Shown here: positions 1 through 5,384 of the stretch, one piece after another | How the letters are laid out: every line of letters begins with the position of its first letter | How positions within the stretch are numbered: the stretch's first letter is position 1 | From: an uncultured Leucobacter sp. | GTDB taxonomy: Bacteria > Actinomycetota > Actinomycetes > Actinomycetales > Microbacteriaceae | Direction of reading: 5' to 3' | DNA: 11,050 nucleotides | Assembly: GCA_945952575.1 (NCBI GenBank) | Contig: CAMFIY010000063.1 | Location: forward strand, 1 to 11,050 | The notes under the pieces: generated by a model | What the model saw: the letters and a program-made list of their open reading frames with translations, nothing else | Told to the model about the DNA's origin: nothing | Databases searched by the model: none | Translations under genes and position numbers: made by a program

Positions 1-33
1 CTCCGTGGAGATCTGTAGTGAGTCTCCACGGAG
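1..33. repeat. Perfect 11-bp inverted repeat at the left edge
   Basis: CTCCGTGGAGA (1-11) is the exact reverse complement of TCTCCACGGAG (23-33), separated by 11 bases. It could be the terminator of a gene lying to the left, but no T-run follows on the + strand. Because the repeat begins at base 1, an assembly or fold-back end artefact is also possible. The repeat itself is certain; its role is not. Confidence 0.6.
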
Positions 34-70
34 GGCCGCGGCGCGTCCAGCTTTCTCCGAACTGCCGCTG

Positions 71-76
71 TAAAAT
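71..76 (+). promoter_or_regulatory. Possible -10 box of the LCP gene
   Basis: TAAAAT lies 48 bases before the LCP start codon and fits the actinobacterial TAnnnT -10 consensus. It would give a leader of roughly 40 bases carrying the GGAGGGG ribosome binding site at 115-121. No convincing -35 box is visible around 48-53, so this is tentative. Confidence 0.35.
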
Positions 77-124
77 CTTGAGGATGCGCGATCGGCGCAG
101 GATGCATGCAATCCGGAGGGGTCC

Positions 125-1369
125 ATGGGGCGAGATACGAACGAGGTGAGGCGGTCGCGCGAGAGCGTGCGCCATGGCTCGCTACGCCGCTCCAATTCCT
201 GGGCAAACGCCGCGAAGGTGCTGCTCACCGCCGTGATCGTGTTCGCGCTGAGCGGGGTCGCCGTCGGCGCGTATGCCGTGTGGGGGCTCGTCCAGAACGT
301 CAACACGGTGAAGCTCAGCGAGGATCCCGCAGCCATCGGGGCGGGTCAGCAGACCATCGACGGCGCCTTCTCGATCCTGCTCGTCGGCTCCGACTCGCGC
401 AAGGGCCAGGTCATCAACGACGGCGAGACCGGCGAGCTCAACGACGTCAACCTGCTGCTCCACGTCTCCGAGGATCACAAGAGCGCGACCGTCATCAGCT
501 TCCCGCGCGATCTCATGCTGCCGATCCCGAGCTGTCCCGGCCCGAACGGCGAAAAAGACTACTACCCGGCCATGAGCGAGCAGCAGATCAACACGACGCT
601 CATGTACGGCGGGCTCGCGTGCACGGTGCTCACGATCGAGAGCCTGACCGGCTTGAAGATCCCGTACGCGGGGCTCATCACCTTCGACGGCGTGATCGCG
701 ATGTCGAACGCCATCGGCGGCGTCGAGGTCTGCCTGGCGCAGCCGATCGTCGACGAGCACACCGATCTCAACCTCCCGGCCGGCAACCAGAAGCTCAAGG
801 GCATCGAGGCGCTGCAGTTCCTGCGCACCCGCTACGGCGTCGGCGACGGCAGCGACACGAGCCGGATCAGCAACCAGCAGGTGTTCATGTCGGCGATGGT
901 CCGACAGCTGAAGAGCGCGGACACGCTCGGCAACCCGGTCAAGGTGTACGCGCTCGCGAAGGCCGCCATCGAGAACGTCAAGCTCTCGGACAGCATGGCG
1001 AACGTGCAGTTCCTGCAGGGCATGGCCGGCGCGGTGAAGGACATCGACCTGAACCGGGTCAACTTCGTCCAGTTCCCGACGACTCGCCATCCGTACCAGG
1101 CCGGTCGCCTCACCACCGACACCGCCTCTGCGGCCCTGCTCATCGACATCGTGAAGAGCGGCAAGCCGTTCAAGGTCACGGGCACCGGCGTCTCGGTGGT
1201 CGAGGGCGAGAACGGCAAGGGCGGGACGAAGACCACCGAGCCGGGCACCGGCACCGAGACCCCCGGCGAGAAGACCACCAAGCCGGTGAAGACGACGAAG
1301 CTGCCCTCCAATATCACGGGACAGCCGGCGTCGGACGAGACCTGCTCGGCGGGCCGCACCATCCTGTAA
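125..1369 (+). CDS. LytR-CpsA-Psr (LCP) family cell-wall glycopolymer ligase
   Basis: 414 residues. LCP proteins transfer lipid-linked glycopolymers (teichoic-acid-like polymers, arabinogalactan or capsule, depending on species) onto peptidoglycan outside the membrane. A short basic cytoplasmic N-terminus (1-30) is followed by one membrane segment (about 31-53) and the extracellular LCP domain (about 80-265). LCP landmarks are visible: the SDSR segment (89-92), FPRD (126-129) and the arginine-rich RTRYGVGDGSDTSR stretch (234-247) followed by NQQ, which supplies pyrophosphate/Mg-contacting residues in characterised members. The C-terminus (about 360-396) is a Thr/Lys/Gly/Pro-rich linker, probably spanning the wall. 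ATG 125 has GGAGGGG at 115-121. The gene stands alone before a tRNA gene. The family is clear; the polymer transferred cannot be read from sequence. Confidence 0.93.
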   Translation: MGRDTNEVRRSRESVRHGSLRRSNSWANAAKVLLTAVIVFALSGVAVGAYAVWGLVQNVNTVKLSEDPAAIGAGQQTIDGAFSILLVGSDSRKGQVINDGETGELNDVNLLLHVSEDHKSATVISFPRDLMLPIPSCPGPNGEKDYYPAMSEQQINTTLMYGGLACTVLTIESLTGLKIPYAGLITFDGVIAMSNAIGGVEVCLAQPIVDEHTDLNLPAGNQKLKGIEALQFLRTRYGVGDGSDTSRISNQQVFMSAMVRQLKSADTLGNPVKVYALAKAAIENVKLSDSMANVQFLQGMAGAVKDIDLNRVNFVQFPTTRHPYQAGRLTTDTASAALLIDIVKSGKPFKVTGTGVSVVEGENGKGGTKTTEPGTGTETPGEKTTKPVKTTKLPSNITGQPASDETCSAGRTIL

Positions 1370-1374
1370 CGGAT

Positions 1375-1402
1375 GGATCCGCACGTTCAGCGCGCCGGAT
1401 CC
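1375..1402 (+). terminator. Weak hairpin after the LCP gene
   Basis: GGATCCG (1375-1381) pairs perfectly with CGGATCC (1396-1402) six bases after the LCP stop codon. The only T-run (TTTT, 1411-1414) is eight bases beyond the stem, so this is at best a weak terminator. GGATCC is also self-palindromic, which adds to the ambiguity. Confidence 0.35.
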
Positions 1403-1412
1403 CGCCTCGATT

Positions 1413-1441
1413 TTCGAGCAGGCCGCCCCGTGCCCTAGGAT
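1413..1441 (+). promoter_or_regulatory. Promoter of tRNA-Ser
   Basis: TAGGAT at 1436-1441 places the expected start of transcription about 7 bases on, at the first tRNA base (1449). A TTCGAG -35-like element sits at 1413-1418 with a 17-base spacer. The bS22 gene has a very similar arrangement (TTCGCG, 18 bases, TAGGAT at 9074-9103). Confidence 0.5.
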
Positions 1442-1448
1442 GGTCTGC

Positions 1449-1540
1449 GGAGCCATGCCGGAGCGGCCGAACGGACTTCACTGCTAATGAAGGGTCGGGG
1501 TTAAACTCGACCGGGGGTTCAAATCCCCCTGGCTCCGCCA
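1449..1540 (+). tRNA. tRNA-Ser(GCT)
   Basis: A complete class II cloverleaf with encoded CCA. The acceptor stem is GGAGCCA (1449-1455) with TGGCTCC (1530-1536), then discriminator G1537 and CCA 1538-1540. The anticodon stem is CTTCA/TGAAG (1476-1480, 1488-1492) around loop CTGCTAA, with anticodon GCT at 1483-1485. The long variable arm (1493-1512, GGTCG paired with CGACC) is typical of serine tRNAs. The T arm is GGGGG-TTCAAAT-CCCCC (1513-1529). It reads AGC and AGU codons. No duplicated 3' end suggesting an integrated element is present in the window. Confidence 0.97.
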
Positions 1541-1568
1541 GAAAACCCCTGCGTATGCGGGGGTTTTC
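1541..1568 (+). terminator. Intrinsic terminator of tRNA-Ser
   Basis: GAAAACCCCTGC (1541-1552) pairs with GCGGGGGTTTTC (1557-1568), a 12-bp stem with one T-G wobble around a GTAT loop. It begins directly after the tRNA CCA. The T-run lies within the 3' arm of the stem. Confidence 0.85.
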
Positions 1569-1610
1569 CGTTTCCCCGGCCCGTCCAAGACTTCTCCAGT
1601 CGGCGCCCAG

Positions 1611-1616
1611 TAGCAT
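1611..1616 (+). promoter_or_regulatory. -10 box giving a leaderless transcript
   Basis: TAGCAT ends six bases before ATG 1623, so transcription should begin at or next to the start codon. No Shine-Dalgarno sequence precedes the ATG, which supports leaderless translation. Confidence 0.6.
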
Positions 1617-1622
1617 CGACCC

Positions 1623-2045
1623 ATGGCCGAGAGCAGCGACCCGATCGACCCGAGCGAGGACGATCTCGCCCGCGCCCATCGGATCGGGCGGCCGATCGGC
1701 CGTTGGATGGCGCGGTGGCGCGAGATCATCCGCAAGCGCCCGTGGCTCAACACCTTCTACAAGGTGCTCGTGACGATCGTGGGCGTCGTGGTGATCGTGG
1801 TCGGACTGATCCTCGTGCCGTTGCCGGGCCCGGGTTGGCTGATCGTCTTCATCGGCCTCACCATCCTGGGATCGGAGTTCCACTGGGCGAGGCGGTTCAC
1901 CGGATGGGTGCGGATGCGGCTCGCCCGATTCTGGGCGTGGTGGAACGCGCGCAAGGCGCGCAGGGCCGCCCAGCGGGAGGCGAAGGATCCGAAGATCGGA
2001 GATCTGCCGGGATTCGGAGAGGATCCGGCCGAACGATCCGAGTGA
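1623..2045 (+). CDS. PGPGW-motif membrane protein (TIGR02611-like)
   Basis: 140 residues, small integral membrane protein. The charged N-terminus (1-46) is Arg/Trp-rich (RWMARWREIIRKRPWL). It is followed by a hydrophobic segment (about 47-65), the diagnostic PLPGPGW turn (66-72), a second hydrophobic stretch (about 70-85) and a basic, Trp/Arg-rich C-terminal helix (88-120). The PGPGW motif between two short helices identifies a family of actinobacterial membrane proteins of unknown function, so no reaction is assigned. ATG 1623 follows TAGCAT by six bases without a ribosome binding site, indicating a leaderless mRNA. The gene is flanked upstream by the tRNA terminator and downstream by a strong hairpin shared with the convergent neighbour, so it is probably monocistronic. 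Confidence 0.85.
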   Translation: MAESSDPIDPSEDDLARAHRIGRPIGRWMARWREIIRKRPWLNTFYKVLVTIVGVVVIVVGLILVPLPGPGWLIVFIGLTILGSEFHWARRFTGWVRMRLARFWAWWNARKARRAAQREAKDPKIGDLPGFGEDPAERSE

Positions 2046-2084
2046 CGGCGGATCGCCGAATCCGGGCCGACAGGGCAAGAGAAA

Positions 2085-2115
2085 CGGCCCCGTCGGCGCA
2101 ATGCCGACGGGGCCG
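2085..2115. terminator. Bidirectional terminator hairpin between convergent genes
   Basis: CGGCCCCGTCGGC (2085-2097) pairs perfectly with GCCGACGGGGCCG (2103-2115): 13 bp with a 5-base loop. Read on the - strand, the stem is followed by GTTTCTCTTG, a moderate T-rich tail that suits the DUF4870 gene. Read on the + strand the tail is poor, though the hairpin lies 40 bases after the PGPGW stop codon. Confidence 0.75.
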
Positions 2116-2132
2116 AGGTCTCGCGATCCGTG

Positions 2133-2663
2133 CTACTTGACGAGCGGGATGTTGAAGATGAACGGATCGGTCTTGCCGCCGTTGCGGTACTCGTTCGCGA
2201 CCTTGGCGGCCGCCATGATGTGGAAGACGAACAGCACGATGTTCGCGGCGCCCCAGAGGAGCGGCCCGATCACGGGGATGACGACCAGGATCCAGCCGAT
2301 GTACATCACGCCGGCGCGCAGGAGCGAGAAGTTGAAGTTGGCGACGTGGAACGCGGTGGCGCGCGCATTGCCCTTGTCCTTCTCGATGAGCCAGAAGATC
2401 AGCGCCGGGAGCCAATGGAAGAACACGGACAGCCAGTAGTTCAGCTGGATGTTGTTGACCGGATCCGAGACCGGAGCCTGGTAGCCGGGGGCTGCCGGCT
2501 GCTGGTAGCCGCCGGCCGGGGGCTGCTGGTAGCCGTCCGCAGGCGGTGCGGAATACTGCGGGGCAGCAGGGGCCGCAGGAGCTTCCGGCTGAGCCGGCTG
2601 CACCGGGGGCGCCTGCTCGGGCTGCGCTGCGCCCTGCTCGTTCGTCTCATCGGGCGTGGTCAT
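2133..2663 (-). CDS. DUF4870 (Tic20-like) membrane protein with Pro/Gln-rich N-terminus
   Basis: 176 residues. The N-terminal 66 residues are disordered and rich in Pro, Ala and Gln, with a degenerate repeat of the GYQQP type (about 44-64). The rest holds three hydrophobic segments (about 75-93, 112-132 and 133-153). Between the first two is a charged loop (EKDKGNARATAFHVANFNFS), where the His/Phe/Asn-rich stretch is typical of DUF4870. The C-terminus (FIFNIPLVK) also fits the family. Its function is unknown. The start is ATG at 2663 because AAGGAG (2674-2669) lies five bases upstream; the frame stays open further upstream but that part is not protein-like. It is 106 bases downstream of the winged-helix regulator on the same strand, so co-transcription is possible, although TACATT at 2720-2715 may be a separate -10 box. 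Confidence 0.85.
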   Translation of the reverse strand: MTTPDETNEQGAAQPEQAPPVQPAQPEAPAAPAAPQYSAPPADGYQQPPAGGYQQPAAPGYQAPVSDPVNNIQLNYWLSVFFHWLPALIFWLIEKDKGNARATAFHVANFNFSLLRAGVMYIGWILVVIPVIGPLLWGAANIVLFVFHIMAAAKVANEYRNGGKTDPFIFNIPLVK

Positions 2664-2769
2664 GACGTCTCCTTGCTCGCACGTATCGACGACCGAGCGG
2701 CGTCGAGTGCTTCGAATGTACCGCAGACGCTCAGGAATGCGGTAGAGGCGGGCCGTTTGGCGGAATCCC

Positions 2770-3447
2770 TCAGAAGATGTCCGGGCTGGGCGTCGAGGTC
2801 TGCAGGATCGCCACATCCGCATGCCGATCGAAGCGGTATCCGATGCCGCGAACGGTGCGCACGATGTCCTGGTAGTGCGCGAGTTTGACGCGCAGGCGAC
2901 GCACGTGCACGTCGATGGTGCGCTCGTTCGGCTGCTCGTCCTCGGGCGCATCAGACCACAGCGCCTCGATCAACTCCTCGCGGCTGACGGTGCGCCCTTC
3001 GCGGAGCACGAAGTACTGCAGGAGTTCGAACTCGCGATAGGTGAGCGGTGCGGGCACGCTGTCGAGCAGGACCCGCTTGCGGGAGAGGTCGACGGTGACG
3101 CCGCCGGCACGATCCTCGTCGACGATCTCGTCGCGCTTCTGGCGTGCGATGGCGGCCGGGTCGCCGAGTGCGAGCCGCACCACGTCGACATCGCGACCGC
3201 CGCTGCCGGCCGGCGCGAGCGCGACCGCGGCGTAGGTCTCGGCGGCGGGGGCGAGCTGGGCGACCAGGTCCTTGATCTGGGCGACGATCGCGCCGAGCTT
3301 CGGATCCGCCGCGCCGATCTTGTCGTCGGCGAGGCCGACGTAGAGGGCGAAGCCGCGGACCTCGGCCCCGTCGGGGACGTTGCGCTGGGGGGCGTCGGCG
3401 GAGGCTGTCTCGGTGGTACGGATGAGGGTCTGGGTCTGGGTGGTCAT
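2770..3447 (-). CDS. Winged-helix (OmpR/PhoB-type) transcriptional regulator without receiver domain
   Basis: 225 residues. The C-terminal part (about 115-207) is an OmpR/PhoB-type DNA-binding domain: LTYREFELLQYFVLREGRTV (135-154), helix EELIEALW (157-164), recognition helix NERTIDVHVRRLRVKL (174-189) and wing VRTVRGIGYRF (196-206). The N-terminal 110 residues contain no phospho-acceptor receiver fold that I can recognise. A segment at about 32-80 could form a small alpha/beta or coiled domain (ALYVGLADDKIGAADPKL, then IVAQIKDLVAQLAPAAE). Activity is therefore unlikely to depend on classical Asp phosphorylation, and no histidine kinase gene is adjacent. ATG 3447 has AAGGA about ten bases upstream. 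The 403-base region ahead carries repeated GTGTGAC-type boxes that may be its own binding sites. Targets are unknown. Confidence 0.88.
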   Translation of the reverse strand: MTTQTQTLIRTTETASADAPQRNVPDGAEVRGFALYVGLADDKIGAADPKLGAIVAQIKDLVAQLAPAAETYAAVALAPAGSGGRDVDVVRLALGDPAAIARQKRDEIVDEDRAGGVTVDLSRKRVLLDSVPAPLTYREFELLQYFVLREGRTVSREELIEALWSDAPEDEQPNERTIDVHVRRLRVKLAHYQDIVRTVRGIGYRFDRHADVAILQTSTPSPDIF

Positions 3448-3850
3448 GATGATGAAGTCCTTCGGGATGCTGTCGAGCGAGAACGATCGGCGCGCGATGG
3501 GTGCTGCTGATCGGTGCGGGGTGAGCCGCGGAGTACACCTGTTCCCCGTTCAGAAGGGGTGGCCGGTGAGAGCCTGCGTGGTGCCGGGTCGGACGGACGT
3601 CCGAGCCTCGACGATCGGCGCCAGAGCGAGCGTTATCGCGTCGTCTCTGTTAGAGCGCCTTGTGCATTCGACAGCACATGACTACACGACCGGCCATCAT
3701 CATGCCGGTCTGCCCAAAGTTCACCTCGATGGCGGACTGGGGTCGTGTGATGTCATGCATACGGATCAGTGTGACAAACCGTCACGCCGCGTGTCAAATC
3801 TTTTCGCAGTGTGACGCCGGATGACGTCGGTGCCGTGATGCGGGATCCGC
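3448..3850. other. 403-base intergenic region with repeated boxes; no credible gene
   Basis: This lies between the regulator start (3447) and the upp stop (3851) and should carry the regulator promoter, which I could not place confidently. Visible structure: GACCGGC (3688-3694) inverted to GCCGGTC (3704-3710) around CATCATCAT; palindrome CGGACGTCCG (3594-3603); TGTGC/GCACA (3661-3665, 3674-3678). The AT-richer part (about 3740-3815) holds the GTGTGAC-type boxes. A 144-codon + strand frame here lacks protein-like composition. No clear upp terminator was found. Confidence 0.6.
3745..3815. promoter_or_regulatory. Cluster of GTGTGAC-type boxes, candidate operator
   Basis: The 9-mer CAGTGTGAC occurs twice, exactly 40 bases apart (3767-3775 and 3807-3815). 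Related elements are GTGTGATG (3745-3752), GTGTCAAA (3791-3798) and the inverted pair GTGAC-AAACC-GTCAC (3771-3785). On the - strand two TTTG(A/T)CAC elements lie 20 bases apart (from 3798 and 3778). Spacings near multiples of two helical turns suggest a multimeric binding site. That the downstream PhoB-type regulator binds here is inference. Confidence 0.4.
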
Positions 3851-4486
3851 TCAGTCGACGGTGCCGTACAGGCGGTCTCCGGCGTCGCCCAGGCCGGGCA
3901 CGATGTACGCCTGCTCGTTGAGCCCCTGATCCAGCGCGCCGAGCACGAGCGTCACGTTGTGCTCGCCGACGGCCTCGCGCAGCACCGAGATGCCCTCGGG
4001 CGTCCCGAGGATGCAGACCGCGGTCACGTCCTCGGCCCCGCGGTCGAAGAGGAACTGGATGGCCGCGGCCAGCGACCCGCCCGTCGCCAGCATCGGATCG
4101 ACCACGAAGCACTGCCGCCCGTTCAGTCGTTCGGGCAACCGCTCGGCGTAGGTCGTGGGCCGCAGGGTCTCCTCGTCCCGCTTCATTCCGAGGAACCCGA
4201 CCTCGGCGGTCGGCAGCAGCTTCACCATGCCCTCGAGCATGCCGAGGCCCGCGCGCAGGATCGGCACGATCAGCGGCGACGGCTGGCTCAGGCGCACGCC
4301 TGTGGTGCGGGCGACCGGGGTATCGATCTCGACGGCCTCGACTCGGACGTCCCGGGTCGCCTCGTAGGCGAGCAGGGTCATGAGCTCCTCGACCAGCAGG
4401 CGGAAGGTCGGCGGAGGGGTCTGCTTGTCCCGCAGAACCGTAAGCTTGTGGGTGATCAGCGGATGATCCGCAATGACGACGCGCAT
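3851..4486 (-). CDS. upp: Uracil phosphoribosyltransferase
   Basis: 211 residues, the normal length for Upp. It converts uracil and PRPP to UMP and pyrophosphate (pyrimidine salvage, cytoplasm). The PRPP-binding loop is VVDPMLATGGS (128-138). The uracil-binding C-terminal region YIVPGLGDAGDRLYGT (194-209) and the VPILRAGLGM segment (74-83) are both intact. The N-terminus (VIADHPLITHKLTVLRD) matches the family, fixing ATG 4486 as start. TAGGAT (4498-4493) ends six bases before this ATG and no ribosome binding site is present, so the mRNA should be leaderless. The gene is divergent from tadA, with 59 bases between the start codons. No terminator is evident after the stop codon. Confidence 0.97.
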   Translation of the reverse strand: MRVVIADHPLITHKLTVLRDKQTPPPTFRLLVEELMTLLAYEATRDVRVEAVEIDTPVARTTGVRLSQPSPLIVPILRAGLGMLEGMVKLLPTAEVGFLGMKRDEETLRPTTYAERLPERLNGRQCFVVDPMLATGGSLAAAIQFLFDRGAEDVTAVCILGTPEGISVLREAVGEHNVTLVLGALDQGLNEQAYIVPGLGDAGDRLYGTVD

Positions 4487-4492
4487 GGCTCA

Positions 4493-4500
4493 ATCCTAGG
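4493..4500. promoter_or_regulatory. upp leaderless -10 box within a palindromic CCTAGG core
   Basis: On the - strand TAGGAT (4498-4493) sits six bases ahead of the upp ATG. It overlaps the palindrome CCTAGG (4495-4500). On the + strand the same core gives TAGGGC (4497-4502), a weak -10 that could serve tadA. Confidence 0.55.
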
Positions 4501-4545
4501 GCGTGCCGAGCGCGCGCAGCGCGAAGGATCGGAGAGGGGCGCCGC

Positions 4546-5019
4546 ATGCCGACCATCCCGGCGAGTGCAGAGGAGCTCGAGGCGATGCGCGCTGCGCTGG
4601 CGGAGGCGCGGGCGGCCGCGGCGGCGGGCGAGATCCCGGTCGGCGCCCTGGTCCTGGCGCCCGACGGAGCGGTCCTGGGCCGAGGGCACAACGCGCGCGA
4701 GGCGACGCCCGATCCGACCGCGCACGCCGAGATCCTCGCTCTGCGCGCGGCGGCCCGGGCGACCGGCGATCGCATGCTGGGCGACTGCGCGCTCGTGGTC
4801 ACGCTCGAGCCCTGTGCGATGTGCGCGGGGGCGATCCTCGCCGCGCGCGTGCCCCGGGTGGTCTTCGGCGCCTGGGACGAGAAAGCCGGGGCCGCGGGCA
4901 GCGTCTACGACCTGCTTCGCGACGGACGTCTGCCGCACGCCGTCCCCGAGGTGATCGGCGGGGTGCTCGCAGAGGAGAGCGCGGCACTGCTCGAGGAGTT
5001 CTTCCGCGAGCGCCGCTGA
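4546..5019 (+). CDS. tadA: tRNA(adenosine(34)) deaminase TadA
   Basis: 157 residues. A zinc-dependent deaminase that converts A34 to inosine in tRNA-Arg(ACG), letting one tRNA read CGU, CGC and CGA. The cytidine/deoxycytidylate deaminase signature is complete: HAE (60-62), giving the Zn-ligand His60 and proton-shuttle Glu62, and PCAMC (89-93), giving Zn-ligand cysteines 90 and 93. IPVGALVL (30-37) and the conserved HNAREATPDPTAHAE region are also typical. GGAGAGGGG (4531-4539) lies six bases before ATG 4546, so unlike its divergent neighbour upp this gene has a conventional ribosome binding site. It ends 19 bases before the stop codon of the convergent orphan gene, with no obvious terminator between them. 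Confidence 0.95.
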   Translation: MPTIPASAEELEAMRAALAEARAAAAAGEIPVGALVLAPDGAVLGRGHNAREATPDPTAHAEILALRAAARATGDRMLGDCALVVTLEPCAMCAGAILAARVPRVVFGAWDEKAGAAGSVYDLLRDGRLPHAVPEVIGGVLAEESAALLEEFFRERR

Positions 5020-5038
5020 ACCGGAGAGGAGCCGGGCC

Positions 5039-5341
5039 TCAGTCGAGCCCGAGCATGACGATGCTGCTCGTCGTCGGCTGCACCGCCTCGGGGTCGATCC
5101 ACACATCCGGCTCGATGTAGACGATCCTCGCCTCCGGCAGGGCGCTCTGCACACGGCGCTTCGCCTGCAGCAGGATCGTCGACACTTCCTTCATCGTGAG
5201 TTCGGCGTCGAGATCGACCTTCGCCCCGACGACGAGGTCGTCGCCCGCGCTCGCCACCTGCAGATCGATCACTCGGCGAATGCTGGCTCCCTTGAGCAGG
5301 GCAGCCTCGATGGTGGCCACTTTCTCGCTGGTCGCGCTCAT
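5039..5341 (-). CDS. Orphan protein resembling the cytoplasmic C-terminal domain of cation diffusion facilitators
   Basis: 100 residues, no membrane segment. The stretch from about 21 to 84 (IRRVIDLQVASAGDDLVVGAK, then VDLDAELTMKEV, AKRRVQSALPEARIVYIEPDV) follows the pattern of the ZT_dimer/CDF C-terminal domain. That pattern is beta strand, VDxxLT, amphipathic helix with RRV, then the P-x-A-R-[IV]-[IV]-Y-[IL]-E-P-D ending seen in actinobacterial CDF transporters. In transporters this domain follows a six-helix membrane domain, which is absent here: upstream lies only the divergent proC promoter. ATG 5341 has GAGAGGA (5352-5346) at good spacing, so it looks like a genuine stand-alone gene rather than a fresh truncation. 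Possible roles are metal sensing or dimerising with a CDF partner. The fold assignment is by eye. Confidence 0.7.
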   Translation of the reverse strand: MSATSEKVATIEAALLKGASIRRVIDLQVASAGDDLVVGAKVDLDAELTMKEVSTILLQAKRRVQSALPEARIVYIEPDVWIDPEAVQPTTSSIVMLGLD

Positions 5342-5367
5342 GTGATCCTCTCGGTCGTGCTCATTCC

Positions 5368-5377
5368 ATCCTAGGCT
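5368..5377. promoter_or_regulatory. Symmetric bidirectional -10 region between the orphan gene and proC
   Basis: ATCCTAGGCT reads TAGGCT (5372-5377) on the + strand and TAGGAT (5373-5368) on the - strand, sharing the palindrome CCTAGG. The + box ends seven bases before proC ATG 5385. The - box predicts a start near 5361 and a roughly 20-base leader with the GAGAGGA ribosome binding site of the orphan gene. Confidence 0.6.
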
Positions 5378-5384
5378 TGTGCGC

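Noticed and set aside
1449..1568. tRNA-Ser as an integration (att) site
   Set aside because: No integrase gene, no duplicated tRNA 3' end and only housekeeping-type neighbours are present in the window.
106..1773. Long + strand open frame spanning the LCP gene and tRNA
   Set aside because: It is an Arg-rich out-of-frame shadow of the LCP gene and runs straight through the tRNA; the LCP frame carries all family motifs.
3688..3710. GACCGGC/GCCGGTC hairpin as a upp terminator
   Set aside because: It is about 140 bases beyond the upp stop codon and has no T-run on either side; it may be a leader structure instead.
3380..3814. 144-codon + strand frame over the intergenic region ahead of the regulator
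   Set aside because: It starts antisense to the regulator, has no ribosome binding site or recognisable motif, and covers repeated boxes that look regulatory.
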